Below, piece by piece: positions 18,680 through 27,843 of a DNA stretch of 64,000 nt; within the stretch, counting starts at the first letter, position 1; every line of letters starts with the position of its first letter. The stretch is from Methylobacillus arboreus (GTDB lineage: Bacteria > Pseudomonadota > Gammaproteobacteria > Burkholderiales > Methylophilaceae), in contig NZ_JAJAVC010000004.1 in assembly GCF_020532725.1 (NCBI RefSeq), positions 1-64,000 of the forward strand. Reading direction: 5' to 3'. Both the position numbers and the translations under genes were made by a program. The notes beneath the pieces are model-generated. The model worked only from the letters and a program-made list of their open reading frames with translations. It was not told the DNA's origin and made no database searches.

Positions 18680-19832
18680 CGCATTGGAAAAGGCTGAGCA
18701 GGGCAAGCAACAGTCATTGAAAAAGGCTGAAATCGAGGATTTCGTCTTTGATCTTGGCCCTGCTGATGAAACAGCCCGCAGTGGTGAGAATAAGCAGGCA
18801 GACACAGCACCGCCAGAAGCAGGGCAAACTACTGCCAACCAGCAGGCGGCGGCTCGCCTGCTGGCTGCCAAGTCAGCCACGATGAAGCTGGATTCGCGCA
18901 TATCGCCATTCACGCAGGGTTTGTTGCTGCTGGCGTTGCTGTTGCTGATTGGTTTTGGCGTGCTCTGGTATACCAGTTCCCTGACGCAGCCGGAAGTGAT
19001 TGTGCCGAAACCGCTGCCACTCGCCTCGGCTCCGTCTGTGGTGGAGAATGATATGCCAGAAGCGGTTGCGGAAGGGGATGACGCTACGGCGCAAGCAGAT
19101 GGACTGCCTACGATGACGGCGTTGACACCTGCGCCAATTGTTCTAGCAGAGCCACCCGTACGCAGCACTCCTCCAACTAGCCAGCCAGTGCCGCAAGTGT
19201 TTGGAGAGGCGCCCAGGCCACCGGAAAACAGCCGCGTGCAGGTCAGCCGCAACCGTGCGGCTGCAACGGTGAACCAGTCTGTATTGTCGGCATATGATGC
19301 CTTTAACCGTGGCGATGATGCGTTGGCGCAGCAAGGATATCGGCAAGCCTTGCAGGCGGATCTGCGTAATGTGGATGCCTTGCTCGGCATGGCCGCGATT
19401 GCGGCGCGACAGAACCGCAGCGAGGATGCGATTGGCTGGTATAAAAAAGTGCTGGAAGTGGAGCCACGCAATCATGTGGCCCAGGCAGCGATCGTGGATT
19501 TAAAAGGGCAGGCCGATCCTGTTGCCAGTGAATCGCGCTTGAAGAGCCTGATCAGCCAGCAGCCAGATGCAGCATACCTGCATGCGGCGCTGGGGCACCT
19601 TTATACCGAGCAGGGTCAATGGCCGCTGGCGCAGCAGGCTTATTTCCAGGCGCATCATCTTGATGCGGCCAATCCCGAATATGCATTTAACCTGGCTGTC
19701 AGCCTTGACCAGATGGGCAAGCAGGTACTGGCCCTGCAATATTACCGGCAAACACAGGCATTATTGGCGCTCAGGGAATCGGCGGCGGTGGACCAGGCGC
19801 AACTGGCCGCCAGGATACAGCAGCTTCAGTAG
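18663..19832 (+). CDS. mshN: MshN-like membrane-anchored TPR protein
   Basis: The protein has 389 residues. A cytoplasmic N-terminal stretch (1-80) is followed by one membrane segment (about 81-102, LLLLALLLLIGFGVLW), a Pro/Ala-rich periplasmic linker, and a TPR region (about 210-385) with at least four repeats. MshN-type proteins are periplasmic assembly factors of MSHA pili. It overlaps the secretin gene, so the two are probably translationally coupled. The assignment rests on layout and position more than on a unique motif. Confidence 0.82.
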   Translation: MSLLISALEKAEQGKQQSLKKAEIEDFVFDLGPADETARSGENKQADTAPPEAGQTTANQQAAARLLAAKSATMKLDSRISPFTQGLLLLALLLLIGFGVLWYTSSLTQPEVIVPKPLPLASAPSVVENDMPEAVAEGDDATAQADGLPTMTALTPAPIVLAEPPVRSTPPTSQPVPQVFGEAPRPPENSRVQVSRNRAAATVNQSVLSAYDAFNRGDDALAQQGYRQALQADLRNVDALLGMAAIAARQNRSEDAIGWYKKVLEVEPRNHVAQAAIVDLKGQADPVASESRLKSLISQQPDAAYLHAALGHLYTEQGQWPLAQQAYFQAHHLDAANPEYAFNLAVSLDQMGKQVLALQYYRQTQALLALRESAAVDQAQLAARIQQLQ

Positions 19833-19906
19833 CCGCCTTCGTTTATAGAAGGCGCTCGCGGCCTAGGTGTGCTGGGCTCAAAACATAACGGAAAAAGAAT
19901 TCGCGC

Positions 19907-21610
19907 ATGGTAGAACAGCGTCGCAAGCTCCGCTTGGGAGAATTGATGGTGCAACAGGGCCTGATCAGTCAGGACCAGTTGCGCATCGCCCTCATGGAGC
20001 AGGAACAGAGCAATATCCCGCTTGGGCGGCAGCTCGTACGCCTGGGATTTGTGACCGAGTCGGTGGTGCGCGACCTGGTGGCGCATACCATCGGCCAGGA
20101 GAGTATCGACCTTGCTACCGTGGTGGCCGACGCCGATGCGCTCAATATGGTGCAGGAAAGTTTTGCGCGCCGTTACCACTTGCTGCCGGTGGCATTTGAT
20201 GCAGCCAGCAGGCTGCTCACGGTGGCGATGTCGGACATGTTCAATGTGGTGGCGCTGGACCAGTTGCGCGCCACGGCGGGCACCCAGGTGCAGGTCAAGC
20301 CCGTGCTCGCTGCCGAAGCCCAACTGGAAGAATATATAGACCAGTTCTACGGCTATGAGCTTTCCGTGGATGGCATCCTGCGTGAAATCGAAACCGGCGA
20401 GATCGACTACCAGAGCCTGCAGTCCGTAGGCGATGAATACACCCAGCCCGTGGTGCGGCTGGTGGGCGCGCTGCTCATGGACGCGGTCAAGCGCGGCGCT
20501 TCGGATATTCACTTCGAGCCGGAATATGCTTTCTTGCGCATCCGCTACCGGATTGACGGCGTGTTGCAGCAGATCCGCAGCCTGCACAAGACCTATTGGC
20601 CTGGTATTGCCGTGCGTCTCAAGGTGATCAGCGGCATGGACATTGCCGAGACGCGCTCGCCGCAGGATGGCCGCCTGAACATGAACCTTTGCGGCCGCCC
20701 GATTGATTTCCGCGTGGCGAGCCATCCCACGATTCATGGCGAGAATATCGTGCTGCGGGTGTTGGACCGCGAGAAGTCCATCATCCCGCTGGAGCGCATG
20801 GGTTTGCGCAACCATACCCTGGACGAACTCAAGCTCATGATGACACGCCCGGAAGGCATTCTCGTGGTTACGGGCCCTACCGGCAGCGGCAAGACCACCA
20901 CGCTGTATTCCTTGCTTTCATTCAGGAACACCGAAGCGGTGAATATCATGACCCTGGAAGACCCGGTGGAATATCCGGTGACCATGATGCGCCAGACCTC
21001 GGTTGCCGAGGTGAACAAGGTGGATTTTGCCAATGGCATACGTTCCATCATGCGCCAGGACCCGGACATCATCCTGGTTGGCGAAGTCCGCGACAGCGAT
21101 ACCGCCACCATGGCCTTTCGCGCAGCGATGACCGGTCACCAGGTGTTCACCACCCTGCATACCAATTCCGCGCTGGGCACTTTCCCGCGCCTGCTGGATA
21201 TCGGCATTTCGCCGGATATCATGGCGGGCAACATCATCGGCGTGGTGGCGCAGAGGCTGGTGCGCGTGTTGTGCACGCATTGCAGGGAGCAATATGCGCC
21301 CAATGACGATGAGCGCAAGCTGTTGGGCAATACAGGCCGTATCGACCTGCGCATCTATCGCGCTACTGGTTGCAAGCAATGCAACTTTACCGGTTATCGC
21401 GGCCGCATGGCCATCATGGAACTGCTGCGTATTGATAATGACATGGATGCCCTGATCGCGCGCCGTGCGCATTTTGATGAAATGCGCAGCATGGCGCTGG
21501 AGAAAGGCTTCACCACGCTGGCCGAGGATGGCGTGCGGCGCATCCTCGAGGGGCATACCAGTTTGGCGGAAGTCATGCGCGTGATCGATTTGACGAGCCG
21601 CGTCAGGTAG
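19907..21610 (+). CDS. mshE: MshE-like GspE/PilB extension ATPase
   Basis: This cytoplasmic hexameric ATPase would power pilin polymerisation; it has 567 residues. An N-terminal T2SSE_N domain (about 1-150, with KLRLGELMVQQGLIS) resembles the part of MshE that binds cyclic-di-GMP. The catalytic domain has Walker A GPTGSGKT (about 323-330), an Asp box, Walker B ILVGEVRD and a His box, and a CxxC...CxxC zinc site (CTHC about 456, CKQC about 489). The ATPase gene is 74 bp from mshN and 5 bp from mshG. With two GGDEF-EAL genes in the window, cyclic-di-GMP control of this motor is a reasonable inference. Confidence 0.94.
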   Translation: MVEQRRKLRLGELMVQQGLISQDQLRIALMEQEQSNIPLGRQLVRLGFVTESVVRDLVAHTIGQESIDLATVVADADALNMVQESFARRYHLLPVAFDAASRLLTVAMSDMFNVVALDQLRATAGTQVQVKPVLAAEAQLEEYIDQFYGYELSVDGILREIETGEIDYQSLQSVGDEYTQPVVRLVGALLMDAVKRGASDIHFEPEYAFLRIRYRIDGVLQQIRSLHKTYWPGIAVRLKVISGMDIAETRSPQDGRLNMNLCGRPIDFRVASHPTIHGENIVLRVLDREKSIIPLERMGLRNHTLDELKLMMTRPEGILVVTGPTGSGKTTTLYSLLSFRNTEAVNIMTLEDPVEYPVTMMRQTSVAEVNKVDFANGIRSIMRQDPDIILVGEVRDSDTATMAFRAAMTGHQVFTTLHTNSALGTFPRLLDIGISPDIMAGNIIGVVAQRLVRVLCTHCREQYAPNDDERKLLGNTGRIDLRIYRATGCKQCNFTGYRGRMAIMELLRIDNDMDALIARRAHFDEMRSMALEKGFTTLAEDGVRRILEGHTSLAEVMRVIDLTSRVR

Positions 21611-21615
21611 CCCGC

Positions 21616-22821
21616 ATGCCTACCTTCAATTACAAGGCGATGGATCAGGCAGGGAAATCAGCCCGTGGGCAGATTGACGCCCTGAACGAAATCGACCTTG
21701 AATTGCGGCTCAAACGCATCGGGCTGGACCTGATTACCTTCAAGCCCGCGACCATGCGGCCTTCCATATTCAGCCGCAGCAAGGTCAGCCTGCAAGACCT
21801 GGTGATCTTCTGCTTTCAACTGGAGCAATTGACTTCTGCCGGCGTGCCGTTGCTCGAAGGCTTGGTGGATTTGCGCGACAGTACCACCAATCTGCATTTC
21901 CAGAAGGTCATTGGTGCGCTGGTGTCGTCGGTCGAGGGTGGCAAGATGCTGTCGCAAGCGCTGGCGGAGCATCCTTACGTCTTCAACCGCGTGTTCATTA
22001 GCCTGATCCGCGCCGGTGAGCAGACCGGGCGCCTGCCCGAGATATTCCAGCACCTTGCGGCAACGCTCAAATGGCAGGACGAACTCATTGCACAAACCAA
22101 GAAGCTGTTGGCTTACCCGCTCTTCGTGCTGGTAGTGGTGCTTGGTGCCGTGGTATTCCTCATGGCCTACCTGGTGCCGCAGATGGTGTCTTTCCTGACT
22201 AATATGGGGCAGGAGCTACCTTTGCAGACACGCATCCTCATTGCGGTTTCCAATGCGGTGGTGAATTACTGGTGGCTGATGATTTCCGTGCCTGTCGTGC
22301 TAGTGGCGGTGCTTGCCGTGGCCATTCGCCAAAACCCGGAAATGCGCTATCGCTACGACTTTATCAAGCTGCACCTGCCGGTGACGGGCGATATCCTCAA
22401 CAAAATCATTCTTGCACGGTTTTCGCGCTATTTTGCCCTGATGTACCAGACCGGCATCCCGGTGTTGGACGGCATGCGCAATTGCGAGGAAATTGTGGAT
22501 AACAAGGTTGTGGCCGAGGCTTTGTACCGGGCCTGGCAGCAGATCAATGCCGGGGAAAGCATGAGTGACAGTTTCCGCAATGTCGGCCTATTTCCGCCGC
22601 TGGTGGTGCGCATGATCCGCGTGGGGGAGAGCACTGGCGGGCTGGACAGGGCATTGCTCAATGTCAGCTATTTCTATGACCGTGACGTCAACGAGTCGGT
22701 GGAGAAAATGCTGAAGATGATAGAACCTGCGCTCACCGTGGTGCTCGGGGCTGTGCTTGCGCTCATCATGTTCTCCGTGCTGGGTCCGGTGTACGATTCG
22801 TTCAGTCAACTCAAACTCTAG
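21616..22821 (+). CDS. mshG: MshG-like GspF/PilC inner-membrane platform protein
   Basis: A polytopic inner-membrane platform protein of 401 residues on which the motor ATPase acts. It has two GspF repeats (about 65-190 and 270-395), each beginning with the FCFQLEQLTSAGVPLLEGL-type and FSRYFALMYQTGIPVLDGM-type pattern. Three membrane segments are seen, near residues 170-195, 215-240 and 370-395. The start ATG is 5 bp after mshE, in the standard E-F gene order. Confidence 0.94.
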   Translation: MPTFNYKAMDQAGKSARGQIDALNEIDLELRLKRIGLDLITFKPATMRPSIFSRSKVSLQDLVIFCFQLEQLTSAGVPLLEGLVDLRDSTTNLHFQKVIGALVSSVEGGKMLSQALAEHPYVFNRVFISLIRAGEQTGRLPEIFQHLAATLKWQDELIAQTKKLLAYPLFVLVVVLGAVVFLMAYLVPQMVSFLTNMGQELPLQTRILIAVSNAVVNYWWLMISVPVVLVAVLAVAIRQNPEMRYRYDFIKLHLPVTGDILNKIILARFSRYFALMYQTGIPVLDGMRNCEEIVDNKVVAEALYRAWQQINAGESMSDSFRNVGLFPPLVVRMIRVGESTGGLDRALLNVSYFYDRDVNESVEKMLKMIEPALTVVLGAVLALIMFSVLGPVYDSFSQLKL

Positions 22822-22826
22822 CCCTC

Positions 22827-24389
22827 ATGTTCGATAGACTCATACTTTGCGCCACCAATGACAAGCTGATTGCCGGCCGCTGGCAGTTCGGCCGTTTGCG
22901 CAATTATGACGTCTTTATCAACGATGCACAGGGCCATGCGGGGTTTGCCGATTTCCTGCTGCGCTATAGCTTTGTCCCCATTTACCTGATGGTGGATGCG
23001 CAGGAAGAGGATTTCCATGTGGAAACCCTGCCGCACACCATAGGCCGCACGCGGCACGAAATGCTGCAGCGCAAGCTCAACCACGTGTATCGCGGCAGCA
23101 CCTTCCGCGCGGCGCAGTTCCTCACACGTGAGCGCGACAAGCGGCGGGATGACCGCTTCCTGTTCGTTGCCCTGACCAATACGGATTTCCTCCAGCCGTG
23201 GCTGGAAGCCATGGTGGCGCAGCAGGCGCAACTGGCAGGCGTTTATACCCTGCCCATGGTCAGCCAGCGCCTGCTGAAAAAGATCAAGCTCAATGCCGGG
23301 GATATCCTGCTGAGCGAGCAGTTGTCCTCCGGCTTGCGGCAAAGCTATCTGCATCAGGGGCGTTTGCGTATCAGCCGCCAGGTGCAGATACCGGCAGAAG
23401 CCTACGACAAGCTGGCTTATTTTCATTTAGTGGAAACCGACAAGGCCAGGCTTTACCTGCTGAGCCAGCGGCTGATTGCGCGTGATACCGCGCTGAAGGT
23501 GGTCGTGCTTACGCCGTCGGATGATGCAGAGCACATTGCACGCAACATCCAGCAGGAGCAGGGCCTGGAATGCCAGGCAATCAACCTGGCGCAGGTTGCC
23601 TCCCATGTCGGCTTGCCGCCTGACCATGTGCGCCTGTTCCCGGAGTTGCTGCACATGCATATGCTGGCGCGCGGCAATGTGCCGGACAACCTGGCGCCTG
23701 AGCCGATCACCAGGCATTACAAGCTGGAATTTCTGCGCAAGAGCCTGGTAGGTTCCGCGCTGGTGATTGCCTTGCTCGGCCTGTTGTTGACAGTCCTGTA
23801 CCTGGTCCAGGCGATGGGGGAGGCGCAGAAAATCGAGCAGTTGGTGGTAGAAACCCGCCAGCAGGAACAGCGTTACGGGGAAGTCGCCAACAACTTCCCC
23901 GCCACGCCGATCAACGGCATGGATTTGCAAACTGCAGCAGGCATTCACGAAGCCATCAGGCAGCATGAGACAAACCCGGGCAAGATGATGCAAGTGGTCA
24001 GCAGCGTGCTGAACCAGTTGCCGGGCATCCAGTTGGAACGGTTGCGTTGGGTGATGAGCCCGAACCTTGCCCTTGGCGATACTGAAAGCGAGGGAGCGAC
24101 GGCGGCACCAACACAAGCTGCAAGCGGTGGTACCTTGTACCAAATTGGGTTTGTCAGTGGCGAAATTCGCGGATTTGCCGGCGATTACCGTGCAGCGCTG
24201 GAGATAGTGCAGCATTTTTCTGAAGTGCTTAAGGCAGATGCATCCGTCATGGAGGTCGTTATCTTGCAGCAGCCCGTGAATGTGAGCTCTTACTCCAGCC
24301 TGCAGGGCAGCACCACGGATGAACGCACTGCCCAGCGCGAAAAAGCCGTGTTCAAGCTCAAACTGGTGTTGAAGCCGGAGGCATCATGA
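22827..24389 (+). CDS. GspL/PilM-PilN-like bitopic assembly protein
   Basis: A 520-residue protein with a cytoplasmic half (1-300), a single membrane segment (about 306-332, SALVIALLGLLLTVLYL) and a periplasmic half. This layout, and its position directly before a PilO-like gene, suggest a PilM-PilN or GspL-type component that links the motor to the periplasmic ring. The cytoplasmic half shows no clear actin-fold nucleotide motif, so it may be a diverged or non-ATP-binding version. It is 5 bp from mshG and its stop overlaps the next start (ATGA). Confidence 0.75.
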   Translation: MFDRLILCATNDKLIAGRWQFGRLRNYDVFINDAQGHAGFADFLLRYSFVPIYLMVDAQEEDFHVETLPHTIGRTRHEMLQRKLNHVYRGSTFRAAQFLTRERDKRRDDRFLFVALTNTDFLQPWLEAMVAQQAQLAGVYTLPMVSQRLLKKIKLNAGDILLSEQLSSGLRQSYLHQGRLRISRQVQIPAEAYDKLAYFHLVETDKARLYLLSQRLIARDTALKVVVLTPSDDAEHIARNIQQEQGLECQAINLAQVASHVGLPPDHVRLFPELLHMHMLARGNVPDNLAPEPITRHYKLEFLRKSLVGSALVIALLGLLLTVLYLVQAMGEAQKIEQLVVETRQQEQRYGEVANNFPATPINGMDLQTAAGIHEAIRQHETNPGKMMQVVSSVLNQLPGIQLERLRWVMSPNLALGDTESEGATAAPTQAASGGTLYQIGFVSGEIRGFAGDYRAALEIVQHFSEVLKADASVMEVVILQQPVNVSSYSSLQGSTTDERTAQREKAVFKLKLVLKPEAS

Positions 24390-25003
24390 TTACCCTGACA
24401 CGCGCAGACTGGGCCCGGCTGGGGTTGCCGATTGCGGCATTGCTGGTTGCCGTTGTCTTTACCGCCTTGATCACCGGCTACGCCCGATCCTACCGTGATG
24501 AAGTCAGCCAAAAGCTGAGCCAGCAAGAAACCCAGCTCATGCAGGCACGCTCGCGCCTGCAATCCTCGGGCCTGGAACGCGAGAACATCATCCGCTACCT
24601 GCCGGTTTACCAGCGCCTGATCAGCCAGGGCTTTATTGGTGAAGAACACCGCATTGAATGGGTGGATGCCTTGCGCAACATCCACCAGGCACAACGGCTT
24701 TTTGGCATTAAATACAGCATAGGCGCCCAGGCGCTTTACACCCCTGCCTTTATTGCCAACACTGCGCCATTTGGCCTGTACCGCTCCGTGATGAAGCTGG
24801 AACTGCCCCTGCTGCATGAAGGCGACCTGCTGGTATTGCTGGATGGCCTCAAGAACGCGCAGACAACGCCTTTCCTGTTGCGTGAATGCAGCATTAACCG
24901 TGTGGGCACAGTAGTGCCTGACAGGCTGGTGCCCACCGCCAATGCAGCATGCGAACTGGACTGGCTCACCTTGCGCGAGTCTTCATCAGGAGGCGCCCCA
25001 TGA
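24386..25003 (+). CDS. PilO/GspM-like bitopic protein
   Basis: A 205-residue protein: a short cytoplasmic tail, one membrane segment (about 11-33), a coiled-coil (about 38-65) and a ferredoxin-like periplasmic domain (about 85-200). This is the PilO/GspM plan. It overlaps the upstream gene by ATGA, and the next gene starts within its stop codon, so the three are one translational unit. Sequence similarity to named PilO proteins is not obvious by eye. Confidence 0.72.
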   Translation: MITLTRADWARLGLPIAALLVAVVFTALITGYARSYRDEVSQKLSQQETQLMQARSRLQSSGLERENIIRYLPVYQRLISQGFIGEEHRIEWVDALRNIHQAQRLFGIKYSIGAQALYTPAFIANTAPFGLYRSVMKLELPLLHEGDLLVLLDGLKNAQTTPFLLRECSINRVGTVVPDRLVPTANAACELDWLTLRESSSGGAP

Positions 25004-25506
25004 AATATCTGCTGTTAAGCCTGTTGTTGATTACCCAGGTTGCTCTGGCAGCAGAACCGTTGGGACGCCTGTTTACATCGCCTGCCGAGCGTGAAGTCCT
25101 CAACCGCCTGAGACAAAATCTGAAAGGCCAGATGCTCGAACAGGCCGCTAATCCGCTGCCTGAAAGCAGCGCGGAACAACTGCCGGTCAGGAACATCCCG
25201 CAGGAAGTCAGCATCCAGGGCTTTGTCCAGCGCAGCGATGGCGGCAAGGGCACCGTCTGGGTCAACCGCCAGCCATTGCAGGAAAGCAGCGACAACGGCC
25301 AGGTGCAGGTTGGCAAATTCAAGAAAGGCAGCAACAGCGTGCCGCTCACCATGCAGGACAACGGACACCACATCCAGCTCAAGGCCGGGCAAGTGTTCCA
25401 CCCTGAAACCGGCGAAATCACCGAGCGCAACGTGCACGCCACCGAGCCTGCCGAGCCCACTGCTTCAGCGCCACTCAACACTACCACCCAGGGTGTCATC
25501 CGTTAA
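25000..25506 (+). CDS. PilP/MshK-like periplasmic protein
   Basis: A 168-residue exported protein with a cleavable signal peptide (LLLSLLLITQVALA, cut about residue 18). A helical part is followed by a small beta domain (about 60-140) with VSIQGFVQRSDGGKGTVWVN, like the homology region of PilP/GspC or MshK that docks on the secretin. The start ATG at 25000 has a full aggagg 6 nt upstream and overlaps the upstream stop. The longer reading from 24949 has no comparable site. Confidence 0.72.
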   Translation: MKYLLLSLLLITQVALAAEPLGRLFTSPAEREVLNRLRQNLKGQMLEQAANPLPESSAEQLPVRNIPQEVSIQGFVQRSDGGKGTVWVNRQPLQESSDNGQVQVGKFKKGSNSVPLTMQDNGHHIQLKAGQVFHPETGEITERNVHATEPAEPTASAPLNTTTQGVIR

Positions 25507-25512
25507 GGGCAT

Positions 25513-27021
25513 GTGACGATGAGCCCATCCCCCATGCCCAGCCTAGCCCGCCAGCGCGGCGCTGCCTTGCTGCTGGCCATGTTTATCATCGGGCTGGCGG
25601 TGACAGCTTATGTGGTAAGGTCTTACGATGCTGCTGCTATGAAAGCACGGCAGGAAGAAAGGACGATAAAGGCATTGGCGGAAGCGAAGGAGGCATTGAT
25701 TGCTTGGTCGGTGACGCATAATCAGACACCAGGTCAAATGCCGTGGCCAGATAGACGTGAAACCAATGATCCCAATTATGATGGTAGAAGTGATTGTTCT
25801 TCTGCTTCCTTCGAATTGGTGAATAGCCAAGGCGAAGCCAATTTTATTGGGCAGTTACCATCGTTGCCTTCGACTACGCCATGTCTTATTTATCCTGGAA
25901 TAGGACATTATCAGGATGCCTATGGTAATAAGTTATGGTACGCAGTATCGCGCAATTTAGTAAGAAATTATGTTTCTCCTGCGACTAACCCAATAATTAA
26001 TCCCGGGATTATTACAGCACCTACATATCCTTGGATGATTATAAGGGATGGTCAGGGTGGGATTATTTCTAATCGTGTTGCAATTGTGATTATTGCGCCA
26101 GGTTTACCTCTGTCAGGGCAAAATCGATCTTCAAGCGCCCCACCTGTCTCAGCATATTTAGACACTATGGAAATAAACGGTAATGTTTATTCTAATGCTG
26201 ATTATCTGATTGATACTGAAGATTTTATTCAGGGCCCAACAACTTCTAGTTTTAATGATCGCTTGGTTTATATAACTATTGATGAGTTGATATTGAGTGT
26301 TGCAAGAAGAGTTGCACAAGAGATTAGGTCTAGGACAAAGGATTTTTCTACTGATGGAATTATAAAAGGATGCATGTTGGGGGATGCGATATGTAGTAAC
26401 AAGACTACTAACCTGGTATGGGATTTCAAAGGCTCATATGTGGTTACGCCTTCTGACTCGTCGGTGGCGTCTTATACCAAGGTGCAAACGCCCAAACAAT
26501 TTCAATGCAGTAGCGGTGCCAATTCTTTGAAATGTAGTGATGAAGATAGTTCAGGGCAAAATGGTCAGGAGAATCCTACTGTTGTTTCTGTGGAAATTCC
26601 ATTAGATGGGCAACATCTAATAGGTTTAGGAGTGCAGAAAAGGACGGTTGAAAGAATAAGAGCTGAAAGAGGGGAAATAAGAGTAATCAGAAATGATAAG
26701 ACCATTACCATACATCCTACAGATTCAGGAGGGGCAATTGAGATAGGGAATCCTGGTCTAACAGAAAATCATGTAGATTGGCCCGAGTGGTACTTCAATA
26801 ATTACTGGGACCAATATACCGATGTCCTGATGCTCCCAGGGCAAGAGAGTAATTGTGATGCAAGCTGTTTTATATTGCTTCGTAAAAATGGGATAGCAAT
26901 AAATAAGATAAGGCAATTGGTACTAGTCAGGCGACGTAATATAGACAATGTTAATGTCCCAATTGTTAATGAGCGGGCATCTGGGATTTTGGCAGTTTCT
27001 TGGATACAGGATTACGAGTGA
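25513..27021 (+). CDS. Large pilin-like (PilX/GspK-style) protein
   Basis: The protein has 502 residues. The N terminus has a basic stretch, then a hydrophobic pilin-like helix (RGAALLLAMFIIGLAVTAYV) without the canonical Glu5, and an amphipathic continuation containing EAKEALIAWS...MPWPD, similar to the ALIGFA...LPCP segment of the next protein. The rest is a large globular region with several Cys residues. From about 25.6 kb the DNA is visibly more AT-rich than the upstream assembly genes. It could be a minor pilin, tip adhesin carrier or GspK-like cap; the exact role is unknown. The start is GTG 25513 or ATG 25519. Confidence 0.75.
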   Translation: MTMSPSPMPSLARQRGAALLLAMFIIGLAVTAYVVRSYDAAAMKARQEERTIKALAEAKEALIAWSVTHNQTPGQMPWPDRRETNDPNYDGRSDCSSASFELVNSQGEANFIGQLPSLPSTTPCLIYPGIGHYQDAYGNKLWYAVSRNLVRNYVSPATNPIINPGIITAPTYPWMIIRDGQGGIISNRVAIVIIAPGLPLSGQNRSSSAPPVSAYLDTMEINGNVYSNADYLIDTEDFIQGPTTSSFNDRLVYITIDELILSVARRVAQEIRSRTKDFSTDGIIKGCMLGDAICSNKTTNLVWDFKGSYVVTPSDSSVASYTKVQTPKQFQCSSGANSLKCSDEDSSGQNGQENPTVVSVEIPLDGQHLIGLGVQKRTVERIRAERGEIRVIRNDKTITIHPTDSGGAIEIGNPGLTENHVDWPEWYFNNYWDQYTDVLMLPGQESNCDASCFILLRKNGIAINKIRQLVLVRRRNIDNVNVPIVNERASGILAVSWIQDYE

Positions 27022-27026
27022 GAGTG

Positions 27027-27764
27027 ATGCATAGGGAACATGGTTTTTCTCTAATTGAAATGGCCGTGGTTCTGGTCATTCTTGGTTTTGTGATTACTGC
27101 TCTAATATTGCCAGTAACAGCACAGAGGGAAGCTAGCTCTCTACGCCAAACAGAAAATCAATTGGCAATTGCCCAGAAAGCCTTGATTGGCTTTGCCCAG
27201 GCAAATGGGCGCTTGCCTTGTCCTGCAACTTTTGCGAGTCGTGGAGTCGAGGCTTTTATACAGCAAGCCAGTGAAGGTGGAGGTGAATGTGATCCCAATG
27301 CACAATTGCTACCTGCTGCGACATTGGGAATACAGCCTGTTAATGACCAAGGTCAGGCTGTTGATGGGTGGAGCACTTCCGTTTTCTATAAGGTTGCTCA
27401 AAGCAATAGAGGAGGGAGTGCATTGCCTGATTTTACAACTAGGAATGAAATGTCCTTGGTTGGGATGGCACTGTTGGTGCCAGAGATTCGGGTCTGTGCG
27501 AGTAGTTCAGACTGTAGTGAGACGAGTTACTTAATCAATAATGCCGTTGCAGTGGTTTATTCATTAGGCAGTACCGGCCCTCAGGTTTTGGCCGGAGCTG
27601 CACCGGGTGGTGCTGATGAACAGGTTAATCTTAATAATGACAATATTTTCGTCAGCCATGACATTCGAGCCAGTGATCCCAATGGCAGTTTCAATCATAT
27701 TGTGACTTGGATTTCCCCTTACGTTCTCTACAACGCCATGGTCCAGGCCGGGCAGTTGCCTTGA
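27027..27764 (+). CDS. Type IV prepilin-like protein
   Basis: A 245-residue pilin with a textbook class III signal: MHREHG, then FSLIEMAVVLVILGFVI (cleavage after Gly6, Phe+1, Glu+5). The helix runs into QKALIGFAQANGRLPCP, and a globular C-terminal domain with several Cys follows. It is long for a major pilin. The ATG at 27027 just after the upstream stop was chosen, since starting at 27000 would spoil the short leader. No prepilin peptidase gene is in the window, so PilD must be supplied from elsewhere. AT-rich like its neighbour. Confidence 0.85.
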   Translation: MHREHGFSLIEMAVVLVILGFVITALILPVTAQREASSLRQTENQLAIAQKALIGFAQANGRLPCPATFASRGVEAFIQQASEGGGECDPNAQLLPAATLGIQPVNDQGQAVDGWSTSVFYKVAQSNRGGSALPDFTTRNEMSLVGMALLVPEIRVCASSSDCSETSYLINNAVAVVYSLGSTGPQVLAGAAPGGADEQVNLNNDNIFVSHDIRASDPNGSFNHIVTWISPYVLYNAMVQAGQLP

Positions 27765-27843
27765 TACCTCGGTACAATATCTCTCTTTCGATGTTTGTTA
27801 GGCTGCCAGTGTCAGCTTGAGTGATGTATCTCTAAGTTAATCC

